Shown here: in pieces, positions 33,081 through 45,650 of the stretch | How positions within the stretch are numbered: the first letter of the stretch is position 1 | Layout: every line of letters starts with the position of its first letter | Source of the DNA: Gnetum montanum | Taxonomy: Eukaryota; Streptophyta; Gnetopsida; Gnetales; Gnetaceae | DNA: 64,000 bases | Direction of reading: 5' to 3' | Assembly (NCBI GenBank): GCA_015680685.1 | Contig: MNCI01002996.1 | Coordinates: 234,019 to 298,018 of the forward strand | Program-made: the position numbers and the translations under genes | Notes under the pieces: generated by a model | Databases searched by the model: none | The model's input: only the letters and a program-made list of their open reading frames with translations | What the model was told of the DNA's origin: nothing

Positions 33081-33458
33081 TGGCCGAGATAATTTTTAAA
33101 AAATGATGTTAACCAAACCTAACTACTAGATGAGCTAACAAGATAACTAAAAATAGAATCACTCATCCCTCCTCTATTTCTCTACCACTTACCTAATTTA
33201 GTTTTACCCTCTCGGTCAAGTTTGCTCTGTCTTTGTTTGTTCATGGTGTTTTTTAGCATTATTTATGCAAGAGATTTATTTCTCAAAAATGCCATGAACA
33301 AACAAAGATAGAGCAAATTTGACTAAGAGGATAAAACTTAATTAGTTAAGTGGTAGAGAAACAGAGCAGGGATGAGTGATTTCATTTTTAGTTATCTTGT
33401 TACCTCATCCAGTAGTCGGGTTTGGTTAACATCATCTTCTTTAAAATCATCTCAGCCA
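33081..33458. mobile_element. Fold-back (MITE-like) element, complete
   Basis: It starts TGGCCGAGAT and ends ATCTCAGCCA. The two arms, each about 175 bases, are inverted repeats of each other (AACTAAAAATAGAATCACTC on the left, its complement with changes on the right). They surround a loop of about 25 bases (AGCATTATTTATGCAAGAG). No coding capacity. No clear target duplication was found. Confidence 0.8.
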
Positions 33459-33479
33459 AAGATAGAGCTCCCTTAAAGG

Positions 33480-35590
33480 GGTCAGATTAAAAATCAGAAT
33501 CAAACCCATGAGAAAAGTCAAAGAGGACACCATGAACATAGAAATTTCCCTTACAATTTGTTTGATGATGATGAACCACTGTTGGCCACCAAGAGTCTAA
33601 TGCATATCATAGAGGCTATTAAGATATCTCACATGCATCACAAATAGAGTCGTCTACCTAAGCTTGATATGAACTACATTCCTAAATTTGTAGGAGGCTA
33701 TGATGTAGATTCGCAACATCATTTACAAGCCTTCCATGATGTCTGTGCTCACTATAACATTGAAAGTGGATGGCAAAATCTTAAGCTCTTTCCTAGAATA
33801 CTAATTCATAGATGCTAATTATGGTATGGATCATTGAAACCAAATTCCATTCGACGATGGTCTACAATGCTAGAACGTTTCAACGAGAAACATCAAACCT
33901 ATGCAAGAGTGTCCAGCCTAAGAAGATAGATCCAAGAGTGGAAACAAGAACAACGTGAACCCTTGGACATGGCCTTAGATAGATATTATGCCTTATCAAA
34001 TAGATGCTTAGGTCATGATTTCTCCAAGGAAGAGCAACTTTACCACATCATAGATGGGCCTCATAATGAAATAAGGGCAACCTTGGGGATGTATACCCTA
34101 GGGCAATTATACAAACTCCAAGCCCATCAAATCAAAGAGCTAATAAGGCATGTGGCAAAAGAAGAAGGAGAGATACGTAAATGGGAGAATGTCAAGAAAC
34201 ACCAATGGGACCCAACTCTTCAATTGAAAGAGGTCCAAATTTATGGTAAAGAGAATGAAACTACTCTTGATAAGGTGATTCTACACAAACTTTGCTGATA
34301 AAGAAGTCTATTAAGGACCTAGAAGCAAAGTTTAATAGGATGTTTGAATGGATTAATGAAAATGTCATAACTCTTATTGACATAATTGTGAAGAAGAACA
34401 TGCAAAACAAGCTAGGCGATCACAATAAACAAAGGACACAGAACCAAGAAACAACCAAGAATAATTTTTGGTAGATGAGAAAAGTGGTTGAAAAAAGTGA
34501 GGCTAAAGACTCCACCATAGACGAAGATGATGGATGCAACCTATGCATATATGACCATCCAAATGGCCAATTCACCATATTGTTGCATCTCTAGGAATAT
34601 TTGGCAAGTGCCTTAAATCCAAAGTTTATGCAAAAGCACATGCCCAGGAGACTTCCTCTCCCACAAGGTAACTTTAGATAGTCCCACAATTGATTGTACC
34701 ATCCTAGGGGGACTTATTACAAACCTCAACATGGTCATAAACCATAATGGCAACAACCACAGTTGTGGAGGAGGCCACCACCAAATTAGCCATACTCACT
34801 GAAACCTCACAGATATTATGTTTAACATTGTTTCTCCAACTAGTTCGGCATCCTCCACTTCAAATCGCCACTACCACTCTGCCGAGTACCATCAATACAT
34901 GACATCCCCTGAAGGATCACCACCTCATCCCTCTTACCATCTAACTTACCCTCAATATTCCCATCATCCACCTCCATATACGCCACCGCTAGCAACTCAA
35001 GAAGGTTCTACACCCCAGTATCAACAAATGAGTGCCACTTGTGCTGCAAATGTGCATAGACACACTGACATCAATGGGTCCTAATCACAATGTTGGAAAA
35101 GTCCCTTCTGGAGGAAAGGCCATAAGCTGAAGCAACCCACGCATGAACCCACTACATCAACCTAGCCAGCACAGTGCCAATCTAGTGCAACACCTTCCCT
35201 ACCTCAACTAACATCCTCCAATTATACACTAGGGCCACTATCCATTAGTACTATGATCCCACATCTAACTAGTGAATCTACAAATGTGGGAAGACAAATA
35301 AATCCATGCATACCATCTCATGATCAAAGATGCAATCGTGGACTAGCCATCCATAATGTTAACACATCTCATATCCTAACCCACCTTACATATAATAATC
35401 AAGTGTTTGACCAACAATTTTTCTACCTAGCCACCACACCACAAATCAGCACCCAGTGATTGGGGCATGACAGGTTCCCAATGTTTCACACATGCATGGA
35501 TCCTATTCATCCACGTATTAATCCCAGCCATGGTCAAATGTTTAGTTATGAGGGTTACACCCATTCTAATCTCAGGATTTTTAAGTTCTT
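33480..35590 (+). pseudogene. Athila gag, element D
   Basis: Order of parts: DDDEPLLATKSL (about 33557), PKFVGGYDVDSQHHLQAFHDV (about 33690-33750), a capsid-like core that is open at 33963-34298 (LDMALDRYYALSNRC, LYHIIDGPHNEIR, LGQLYKLQAHQIKELI), and a Lys-rich stretch. A zinc-knuckle relic follows near 34535 (CNLCIYDHPNGQ, last Cys changed). A Pro/Ser/Tyr-rich part comes next (34818-35084), then the C-terminal domain NPCIPSHDQR with PMFHTCMDPIHP. The same domain is duplicated in element E. The 5' LTR and leader are absent: the fold-back element lies directly upstream. Several frames are needed. Gag would form the capsid and bind RNA. Confidence 0.8.
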
Positions 35591-36938
35591 TTTATCTTTT
35601 TGTTTTACAATTTATTATCATTTTCCTATTTCTTCTACCTTTTTTCTAGTCATATTTTTAATTTTATTTGTATGTAATGTTGCTATTGATCATGTTGTCC
35701 ATTGAGGTGAGGTTTTCTATGTTGTCAAGTCATGAGGGACTAATTATTTAGACATTGAGACTACAACTTTCATTCACCCACTCCATTAATAAGAGGTTCT
35801 TACCCTAGTCATAATGGTAATCTTTTTCATCATCCAACCTATTAATAAATCTATAATCATTGTGTCAAGATGGAAGAGTGCAAAACCAAGACAAAGTGTA
35901 AAGGGTATGACATCAAGGGAATTTGTGGATTCTCTTTGGCTACTTCTATATATTATATCATGTTGATGAGGTTGTAACCATATCCTTCTAGATCTAATGA
36001 AAAATAGGAGTAAGAGCAACTTAAAATGACATTGAATAAACTTCTATGTATCCCACTAGAAAGATACATACCCATGCTTGAATATTGGTGGCTTCTTAGA
36101 ATACAAAAAAAAAAACAATAATTGTGCCATCATAATGCTCCTCCCTTGGACAAAATGCCAAGTGATGTTACTCCTCACGACTTTGATGGTCTTATGGTTG
36201 TCTACCACTGGGATTAAACGATGCAGTGTCACTGAAATGTGGTTTGGACTTGGTTTGAATCTTTGAAGCTGGACTCATAGTTATTTAACCATTAATAACG
36301 TACAAGGTTTCATTGTGACCATGGTATGACACCTCATGTCCCAATTTCTGCAATCCCTTCTATGATCCCTCTCATCTCATTGTTTGAATGTTCATAACTT
36401 ATGGTTTTGTGTAGCATAGAGTCATTATCTCAATTTGATGGTTTTAACATGTGTGTTTTGTTTTATAGGTATGCATTGCATTCAACTCCTTTAGTGCCTA
36501 CAGACATTATAGGTGTGGTTACACAAGGGCATCATAGGCTAAAGCTTGCTTTGGGGAGGACCCACTTGTGTAGCTTTTGCGGCTTGTACTTGTTTAACGT
36601 GACTACATAATTTTTCTTCTACCAAGTGCTCAATTTGTTACATTCTATTGTTTCCCTTATCATGCAATTAAACTGTCCCACAATCAAGCTTTCAATGCCT
36701 TTTTTCTTGCTCATTCTCGTACTTTTCACATTGACAGCTTCACCTTATCCTACTCTTGGTGCCTTCACTTAATTATCCACTTACCCAAGATGCTAAACTT
36801 AACCTACAACCTTCCAATCAATCCTATAGCTTCATTTTGCATGTTCATTGGCCTTAATAAAATTGAAATTTTTGGACCTCAACATTGGGTTTGTCCTAAT
36901 GTCATGTACATGACATCGCATACCCAACATCAAGTCTC
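35590..36938 (+). other. Post-gag spacer of element D (pol absent)
   Basis: Gag is followed directly by the T-rich tract (35575-35665) that in A and C follows integrase. Then come GACATCAAGGGAATTTGTGG (about 35908) and the conserved block at 36521-36573 (GGGGAGGACCCACTTGTGTA). No protease, RT or integrase sequence is present. The gag-to-spacer junction aligns with that of element E. Confidence 0.6.
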
Positions 36939-36954
36939 AAAAATACTATAAATA
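36939..36954 (+). promoter_or_regulatory. Internal TATA promoter element (D)
   Basis: AAAAATACTATAAATA, identical to the elements in A and B, about 540 bases before the additional ORF. Confidence 0.65.
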
Positions 36955-37494
36955 TGACCCCTGCAGTACTTAGAACTTCATTTCCATCATTTGCTACTAA
37001 GGGAGTTGTTGAATTATTTTCTCGTGACTTAGAGCTCTGCACCTCCATCTTCCACATGTAATATCTAACTCTTTAATGTTTTGCTTTCCATGCTGTTTGA
37101 ATCTATCTGAACCCAGAGTGTTCAACTAAGTCATGGGAGGATGCATGCATGTAAACCTTATGTTGATTTGCTAAAATTTTCTATTTCCCAAAAGGCATTA
37201 TAAGGGTAAGAATGTTGAAAACCTTAGGAATTATAATGCAAAATCACTCATGGTAATGCTAAAACTCTAATTTTTCTAACCCATGGGCCCATAATCATTA
37301 TTCTAAGCCACATATAATGAAAAAGGACCTAGTTGTGATGGGGTCGTAGAAAGAGATAGACACTTTTTGAGGATTTTTCTTAAAAATTTTCCTAACCCTG
37401 CAATCATATGCATAATGAGCTTAATGAACTAAATTTATGAGCATGGTATGAGTTGATCAATTATAATAAATATAACCTTGGCAACACATGGTTT
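36955..37494 (+). other. Leader and presumed intron (D)
   Basis: GAACCCAGAGTGTTCAACTAAG followed by TCATGGGAGG (37110-37140) matches element E (GAACCCAGAGTGTTCAGC, TTAGTCATGGGGGAGG). The stretch ends TTAATTGCAT|ATGG at about 37494, aligned with the acceptor-like sites of the other copies. Confidence 0.5.
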
Positions 37495-39960
37495 TTTCTT
37501 AATTGCATATGGCCCCAAAAAGAGTTCCTCAAGGTGAACCCTCGTAGAGAGCCACTAAACATCCACATGGTGGCTGTTGCTAGCAAGGAGAACATGAGGA
37601 ACATGTTGAACAGGAGGCCCAGTCTTTCAGTATTCATTAAGAGGCCCCTGCTACTAGGCAATCAGCCCAAGGTGAGGTGATAGAAATACCGATTCCCGAA
37701 TAGGAACAACATCTCACATTGCCCCCTGAATACCTTGTTGCCACCTTGGAAAAGTCCACATTGGCTTTAGTCATTCTGCAAATGAACTTTGGCCCATTGG
37801 TGGAATTTGCTTTAGAAGCAATGTGAATGCAACTCAAAGCATCTCCATTGTGGCCTAACTTGTGTGACAGTGGTGAATGGTACCTAGGTGAAGTCCATCA
37901 ATTCTAGCATTATATGGACAAAGGCACCACTGTTAATATCTATGGGGTGATTATCTCTTGTGTAGTCAAAGACATTGTTATAGCTCTCGATCTACCCAAT
38001 GAAGGGGCTAAGGTTGCTCACCTATCCACCAAATCTAACCTCGAAACAAAGAAATTATGGATGAGGCAAGCGAACAACAAAGAAGATAAGTCATATAATG
38101 AGATGAGTTTAAAAGAGAAAACCTATTTCAAGATTGGGATGCACCACATGTTTCCCACCAAAGGACTCAATCGAATCTCCACTTATGCAACTAGGGGAAG
38201 TGTCATTTTAATGGGCAAATTTGCAGCCAACCTTCCCCATTATTTCACAAAAGTCCAACCGTGATTCAAAGAAATGAAGTTAGGAAGACCAGCACTTCTA
38301 TTTCCCTATCTAATCAAAAAGTTGTGTAAGCGCACTGAAATCCTACAATATACCAATGATATCCTTGAAAGGCTTAGCATGCCTCCTTTGCAAAACTCCT
38401 TAAAATTGCAACAACAAGAAAGGATTTTGGTGAAGAGCAAGAAGCTGAAAAGGAGGTAGGACCAAGAACAAAAACACATTGTCCACAAGCACAAGATCCA
38501 CCACTATCACTATAAGATTATAGACCTTCAATGAGCCACTTGCAAAGGATCCTTGAAACTGTCAATTGGGGAAGCAAGGATGAGGCCAATGTTTTTCGAG
38601 TTATGGATGACACCATACAACCCATCATATCAGCTAATCCAACAAAGGAAGAGATCTCAATTTAGTTAGGAGAAGGGGGATCTCAATGATCACACTAGAT
38701 CATAGGAAACACTGCATCCTTGCAAGTCACATTGGAAATTGCAGAAGGCACCACATTCATGGTGCTACAACATGAGGATGTAGTAGGCGTAGTAGAGGTG
38801 ATCACCAATCACATCAAAAAGTTGTTCAACATTCCTGTTTATACCTTCGACTGATCTAGTAGGTACCAAAGATGCACAAATGCTAGTCAGGACCTTAATG
38901 ACTCTTGCAGTGCATCAAGATGTGCTTGATCACTTGCTGCAAATGGGTCAAGTGATGACCACTCTATTTGACATCCCCAGTGATGTCACTACAGCTCAAT
39001 CGAAACTCATCACCACCAAAGGAAAGTTGGTCATGGAAGAGGTCAGGGTAGAACATGCAAAAGTTGAGGTACAAAGATTGTAAGAAGAGTTGGTTGCCCT
39101 GTGAGTTGAATGATGGGATCCTACCCATTTTGTCACACTAGACCAATTGGAGCAATTCAAGATAGAGGAGCTCACTAAGCTAGAAAAGGAGAGAGCAACT
39201 ATAGAGTGAGAGAAGGAGACTGTGATTTGGAATGCCTCTATTGCTAATGCATAATCTCATATGTATAAAAAGGCACTAACCACCATCCAGGAAGAAAATA
39301 AGTAGCTCATTGTAGAGAATCCTTGGTTGACCATTATGGAAAAACAAAATAACATCTTCGAAGAAAGCATCCATCAGTTGCGAGAACAATTGGTAAGGGT
39401 CAACCAAGATATGAGTATATTGGCCTAAGAGAATAGAACTCTCTCCATGGAGGAAGTATGCACTATTCATCAAAAGTTGACCATCAAGATCAACGCATGG
39501 TAGAATGAGGTCAAGAAACATAAAAAATTAAAAGAAAACTTTTGTGACCAAGTTGGCATGTACAAGGAAATTAATGAAAAGGAATACATCAGCTGCTTAT
39601 CAACATAGAATTCTGAATTGTAGTCCATCTTGGACAACTATGCTATGGTCCAACAAGCAAAATTCAAAAATAAGGACTTGCAGATCAAGGATTTAAAGGA
39701 ATACATGGCATTAGCTAACCTTAGATATAACAACCTCACCATGTTAATAACAAGTCGTCCCCAAAGTGAGATGGAGAAAGAAGTGATGACCACCTATGCA
39801 CTATATGAAAAAGAGTTTGTAGATTGGAAAGACACTTTGCAAAAGTTGTAGGTGACAAACTTGAAGTTGGAGGTGGTCAAAACTAGTTATCAGGGATAGA
39901 AAGATGTAGCTTCAAACCTAGCTCGGAGATTGACATAATATCTTGAACTTAGGGATAAAG
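37495..39960 (+). pseudogene. Additional ORF of element D (3' end cut by the Tat element)
   Basis: Homologous to the ORF at 21298. Open pieces include 37914-38264 (NIYGVIISCVVKDIVIALDLP, YFKIGMHHMFPTKGLNRIS, GSVILMGKFAANLP) and 38274-38459 (LLFPYLIKKLCKRTEILQYTND). This keeps the N-terminal globular domain better than copy C does. From about 39000 to 39900 the sequence is Glu/Lys/Leu-rich (IKDLKEYMALANLRYNNL, TTYALYEKEF), a coiled coil closely following copy C. It breaks off near 39960 at the Tat LTR. Stops are few per 100 codons. Function unknown. Confidence 0.7.
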
Positions 39961-40542
39961 CTAGGGCTTCTAAATGTAGTCTTGGCAAACTATGCTAACC
40001 ATGCTCTAGAGCATAGTTCCAACAGTTAGATAAATTTTATAAAACATGAGGTTCAGTGTTGACTATGCTAACTACACTCTAGAGCATAGTCACAGTAGTG
40101 AGAGCATAGTCCTAGCAATTAGAAAAATTTTGCAAAACTGATATCTTCCTACAAACTATGCTAACTAACTACACTCTAGAGCATAACCTCAAAAGTTAGA
40201 AAATCTTCCAAAATCTTTCTTTCATCTCAAGCCAACTTGATAGCCTTTGGCTTGACACTTAGGCAAATTTTCAAAACTAGCCATTTTTGTGTAGACTACA
40301 CTCTAAAGCATAGTCCTAGCAAGGAGAGCATAGTTAAGACACTTAGAAAATTTTGTAGCTGCTGTCAACACTTAGAAAAGTTTTGCAATTCTAGTCTGTT
40401 TGTGCAAACTACGCTGACTATGCTCTAGAGTGTAGTCCTAGCAGTGGGAAGCGTAGTCTCACACTTAGAAAAATTTGCCTAATTTTGACACTTAGAAAAA
40501 TCTATAATTCAGATCTAGTGGCCCAAATTTGATGGTGTTTCA
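39961..40542 (-). mobile_element. 3' LTR (U3 part) of the minus-strand Tat/Ogre-like element
   Basis: On the minus strand it begins TGAAACACCATC at 40542, like the solo LTR at 15792. It has repeated TTTTTCTAAGTGT and CTCTAGAG palindromes (about 40001-40014, 40078, 40172 and 40420). It stops near 39961 in U3, before any TATA box, where the additional ORF of element D begins. The LTR end is therefore deleted or the boundary is rearranged. Confidence 0.65.
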
Positions 40543-40556
40543 TTGGCCCCTCTTTG
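40543..40556 (-). other. Polypurine tract, Tat element
   Basis: On the minus strand CAAAGAGGGGCCAA directly precedes the LTR start TGAAACACC. Confidence 0.55.
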
Positions 40557-42282
40557 TTAACATTTGAAGGAATGGCTTGAGAGACATCAATAAAGAATGG
40601 CAAAACACCATAGTAAGCTCAGCATCAACATCGCTTGTCAGTACCCAATCATAGGTTGCTTCACCATGCTTAAGAATGATAAGGGTAATGGTATGTTGAA
40701 GATAAAGGTTGTAGGAGATGTGCTAGGGGATAACAAGGAAATGAAATGCAAACGGTGTGATACTGTAAGATGCGGCACCAAGGTGGCTTGTCACCATAAC
40801 AATGACCTCTCATTAGAATGCTTATCAAAGAGTTAGCGTCCATGGTACCAGAATGGCTTGCCCTTAAAATTGTGACCTCTCGTCATAGTGCTTATGAGAA
40901 GGTTGATGTAGATTTAGGGTTGGACTAGTTATGACATTGCAACTCTGTTAATTTTTCTTGGAAACATGTTTTGTCCTTTTTTTGTGTTTTGACTATGCAG
41001 TGAACCTACTTTAGGCTCTACACATTACAGGGTGCTAACTACAGGATGCCTTTCATCATGTGGGCTATGTGGAACCTAACAATCTTTACTTTAATGCAAT
41101 TGTTTCATGTCTACAGGACAGGTGTTTCCTCCCCAAGATGAGTTACATTACATTCACTTGGGCTTTGACTAGCCCATAGAGGCTCCCCACGAGATGAGTT
41201 GCGTTATGTCCACTATGGGTTCTGTGGTTCACTTAGAGAAAGTGCCATGTGCATCAGAGGAGTTTGCAAGCTTGGTGACATAGGGGAAGGTAGGGAAATG
41301 CAAGGTAAAAGGAGTAAATGCAAGTAGGCTATAGCAAGGTAATAAGGATATGCACTCTTGAGTGGCTTAGCTAGTCTAATCATGCACATCAGAGCAATGT
41401 GATGACTTGCCTACTGCAATGACATGCGTCTTTGCACGACTGCCCCTAGGGCTTCGTCCTACAAACACAATGCAGAGAAAACAAGAAAATAACCACACAA
41501 CATGAGATGAGAGTAAACTGCTAGATGCAAGGGTGCTACAATAGCTAGACTAGTTGCAAGTGCTCGAAGAGCTAGTGAAGGTGTCAGGGTGATGACGTTG
41601 CAACTACTCTAAATTGTTGTACTGACGATGAGGGCCCAAAGCTCCAGAAAAATGCCCAAGGCCAGTAATGCTGCAAGTGTTGCATGGAGCTGGTAGTGCT
41701 GATGACCATGGCAGGAGCTTTGAAAGGTCACCAAAATGCCTAAGGGAGATTCTTGAAGATCAACAAAATGTTGAGGGGCAGGAATGCTGCAAATGTTTCA
41801 GAGGCCTCTTTTGATGATAGGAAATCCATTATGGAACCACAATGTCCCATCCCACCCATGAGGTGTAGGTAGATGGTGTGGATTTGGAAGTATTGTTGCT
41901 TGCTTGTCCTTATAACTATGTGTGTTGAACTGCGAATCCAGTTTAAGGTCTTGGTAGACCATGAACTCAATTTAAGGTCTTGGCAGATCATGATATGCTA
42001 GTTTATAGTCCTAACATACTACTGTGTGCTAGTTCAATGTCACAGCAAATGATGGATGTTGTGCCATTTTAATGTCATGACCCAAGGACGAGTTGTGCTA
42101 GTTTTGCATGATAGTGAACAATCTGGGCTAGTTTATAGTCGTAGTGGACTATCTATGCTAGTTCAACATCATAGCGGACTATATGTGCTAGTTTATAGTC
42201 ATATCAGTCTATTCTGTGCCAATTTAGAGTCATAGCGAACTTCTACATACCTTGCTTTTTCAATGATGAGATGTTGCATGTT
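40557..42282 (-). other. 3' untranslated region of the Tat element with minisatellite
   Basis: No supported gene. 41920-42240 has irregular repeats on the plus strand of the type TGCTAGTTTATAGTC followed by GGACTAT or GACCATG, with a period near 35-40. The same motif recurs at 45890-46000 and 59730-60050. A minus-strand GCAAG|GTATGT at about 42259 looks like a splice donor just after the integrase stop. Confidence 0.5.
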
Positions 42283-43330
42283 ATGCATAGTATGACTTCA
42301 AGTATGAGTAATTCACCAATTTGGCAAATTCATTGCCATCATGGTCAACAAGCCTGAATGCTCCATTGTCATAGGCCTTAATGACCAAGAAAGGCCCTTC
42401 CCAGTTGGCTGAGAATTTGTCTGCAGGTTCGTGAATGGCCTTGAGGACAAGGTTCCCCTTCTTGATTGGATGTTGATGTTGATTATGACAATGCTTTTGC
42501 TATTGTGTTTGTTGGTACTGCTTAATACGATCAAGTGTCTACCTGCACTCTCCTCTATTGAGTCATTTTGAGCCTCATTGATGAAGCTTAAGAGGATTAC
42601 ATGAAGCGATGGAACCTACAATTTAAGAGGCAGGATTGCTTCAGACCCATAAACTAGATTGTATGGCATCTTACCTATTGCAGTTCTTCGTGTTGTGTGG
42701 TAGGCCCAAAGTACATAGGTCAACTACTCATGCCATCACCGTTTGTTGCTATTGAGCATCTTCTTTAAAAGATTGACGATAACCTTGTTTGTGGCCTCTG
42801 CTTGGCCATTTTCCTATGGGTAGTAGGACAATGAAAAGGAATGTTTGATTTCAAAGTGCTCACAAAAGGCTTTGGTCTCAGCACTGCTAAATTGTGGCCC
42901 ATTATCTATGACTATGGTCATGGGAAAACCAAAAGTGGATCACTATGTTATCAAGTATGAATTTGCAAACTTGCTATGATGTAGTCTTCCTGAGGGGAAT
43001 AGCCTCAACCCACTTCGTAAAATACTTAGTTGTAGTTATAATGAAGCTAGGCCATGTGGAGGATGTAGGCATGATAGGTCCTATGATGTCCAACCCCCAA
43101 CATTGGAATAGCCACGTGATCTACGTTGTGTGTAGTTCAATGGGTGGCACATGCATTAATTTGTCATGTCATTGACACGTATCACACGTCTTGACCTTGG
43201 AGATGCAATCACACTCCATGTAAGGCCAATAGTAGCCTAAGCATCTAATCTTCATCGCCATTGCCCTAGGTGCTATGTGGCCAATGTAGAGTCCCTTGTG
43301 GACTTGGTCAACAATTGTCTATGCTTCTCT
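42283..43330 (-). pseudogene. Tat-lineage integrase
   Basis: On the minus strand the zinc-binding region ends CDTCQ (about 43180). WGLDIIGPI holds the first Asp (about 43090). FGFPMTMVIDNGPQFSS holds the second (about 42910-42930), and ENGQAEATNKVIVNLL has the catalytic Glu in place. After this come AYHTTRRTAIGKMPYNLVYG and the C-terminal FAKLVNYSYLKSYYA before a stop at about 42283. At least two frameshifts and several stops are present, but all three catalytic residues remain. The Y-L-K-x-Y-Y ending is usual in Tat integrases. Confidence 0.8.
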
Positions 43331-43639
43331 ATCATTAACGCATGTTAATAGTATGCCATGGTAGGATCTACATCATAGTATGCTGTCACCCACGATGATA
43401 TATTACCACGATCATTTTCACACCGCATCCTTTTGGGCAATGGTTAGGTGTTGCAGAGGTTCACCCTATAGAAGGTACGCTTTAATGTCGTCATACCACT
43501 CTACTACATGGGTTGTGCTTATTGTGGCTATAAATGCAATATCGGTAGTTTGTATGACACACATAGTGCAATCCACTACTACAATGGGTAAGGCATGAAA
43601 CATTTCAAGTACAATGCTTAAGGCTAATGTCGCTAATGC

Positions 43640-44540
43640 ATCAGCAATGGCATTTTCATTGTGGGGGATATGCTAAACATTAGAAGTTGAAAATTGCATG
43701 AGCAAGTGCTTTGCTAGATCACAATAAGGTTGCAAGTATTTGGCTCTACAAGCGTAAACCTCTATGACTTGGTTGACAACCAATTGCAAATTACCTTAGA
43801 TCACTAGGTTTTGTATTCCTAAGTCGCAAGCTGCTAAGATACCTTGGAGGAGACCTTCATATTCCACCACGTTGTTAGTGCATGAGAATGCGAAACGATA
43901 CATGAAGGGTCAGATCTTCCTAGAGGAGAACATGATTACTACAATGATGCTATCCCCTTGAGAGGTTGAAGCACCATCAAAGTGTAAGAGTGCTTTGAAG
44001 TTGTCAAGCACTTGGCTTATGCTAGTGACATGCTCATTTGGAAATTTTGGATCCATCATTGCTTGATTGTCAATTGGGAAAGTCATAAGTTACGTGGCTA
44101 TTTCTTGACCTTTGGTTGATGCTTGTGCAATGTAATGCAGGTCAAACTCCACAATTATTGCGTTCCAACATGCAAAGTGACTACTCTCGTAAATGTTCAT
44201 TGTAATGGCTTGGAGTACATTGATCTTGTACATGATGTTAACTTGGCTGCAGAAAAGATAATGCCTCCACTTCTTAAGTGCGAAGATTAAGGCAAGGAAA
44301 TTCTTTTCTACATCATTATATTTTGCTTCATAGGCAACTAATGCATGGCTTAGGTAGTATACGAGAACCTCTGTACCATTGTCTCACTTTTGACAAAGTA
44401 GAGAAGCGATGGATATGTCTAAGGTAGCAAGGTAGATGTAGAAAGATTTATCTCCTTGCAAAGGGTAGACTATTGGAAGTTGAGTTAACTCCTGTTTAAG
44501 GTTGTCAAATGCCTCTTGACATTGAGATGTTCACTCAAAG
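43640..44540 (-). pseudogene. Two RNase H domains of the Tat element
   Basis: The first, following RT, has a region like 'E.N.LAL.FALKKWRHYL' (about 44330-44260). The second (about 44000-43640) reads LLHFDGASTSQGDSIIVVI, TNNVVEYEGLLQGILAACDLG and HNENAIADALATLA. This is the archaeal-type RNase H that the Tat lineage carries in addition to the usual one. Its D, E and D positions are present. Scattered stops occur, many at former Gln or Trp. Confidence 0.75.
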
Positions 44541-44559
44541 TGGACTCCCTTTTTTAGAA

Positions 44560-45650
44560 AATGTTACATTAGTTGCAACTTGTTAATCAACCATGTAATA
44601 AACCGTTGTATAAAATGAAATCTACCTTGTAACCCTTGTAGCTCCTTAAGGTTGGTCGGTGGTGCTAAGTTGATAATGGCCTTAACCCTATCGAGGTCTA
44701 CATGTACGCCTACTTTAGATACTATGAAACTTAGTATGCAGCCCGTCTTGACATCGAAGACACATTTCTTAGGATTTAACCCACGTTCATGCTTCAAACA
44801 ACGTTTGAGCATAAGGTCTAAGTCATTTGCATGGTTCTGTGATGCCTTGGACTTAACTACTATATCATTAATGTAATAATTGAGCAAACCTAACAAGTAA
44901 TCACTAAATATGTACGTCATGGCTTGTTACTAGGTCGCTCCTACATTCTTAAGCCTAAAGGGCATGATTGTGTAACAAAATGTACCCTAAGGGGTCATAA
45001 ACGTAGCACTAAGCTAGTGTTTTAGGTTGATCTGAATCTGATTATATCCCAAGAACCTATCCATGAAGGACAACAAGGCATGATCAATCGTAGTATAAAC
45101 CAATTGATCACTACTAGGGAACAAAAAATCATCTTTAATGTTTGCCTTGTTCAAGTCCCTAAAGTCTATGCAAATGCATACACTTCCATTTTTCTTGGGT
45201 ATGACCATGATGTTGGAGTCCGAGTCTACTTAGTCAACTGCCCAAATGAAACAAACCTTGTAAAGCTTAGTGATTTCATTGTGCGCTACCAATGCCACCT
45301 TAGGCCTAACTTTGTGAGCTTTCTACTTAACTGGTTTTATGTTGGGATCAAAGATTATGTTGCATTGCACTATGTAAAGATCTAAGCCTGGCATGTCTTT
45401 GTAAGACCATGTGAATGCCTTAATCTTTTCATTGAGTACCTTTGCGATGTTTTGGGCATGTTGAGGCTCTGACAAAGAACTAATTTTTAGTGTTTTCACC
45501 TCGCCGGTAGGTGTTGCTATAGGGACATCAACAAAGGGATCCTTGATGATGTCACAAGCCTCTAGATCTAGAATCCTAACTAGATGGTCTAACCAGTCTA
45601 GCGATGCCTCCACAAATGTTATGTATTCATCATAGGCTATGGGCTCAAGG
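44560..45650 (-). pseudogene. Tat-lineage reverse transcriptase
   Basis: Open minus-strand pieces are 45613-45323 (ends with FTWSYKDMPGLDLYIVQ, the Tat RT entry), 45208-45014 (VIPKKNGSVCICIDFRDLN, then a YNQIQI-type motif) and 44920-44564. The last has YYINDIVVKSKASQNH, LNPKKCVFDVKTG, KVGVHVDLDRVKAI and NLKELQGLQGR. The catalytic Y-x-D-D reads YIND (44875-44864): the first Asp has become Asn. At least two frame changes occur between the pieces. No protease lies directly upstream; it is at 60180, beyond the presumed intron. Confidence 0.85.
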
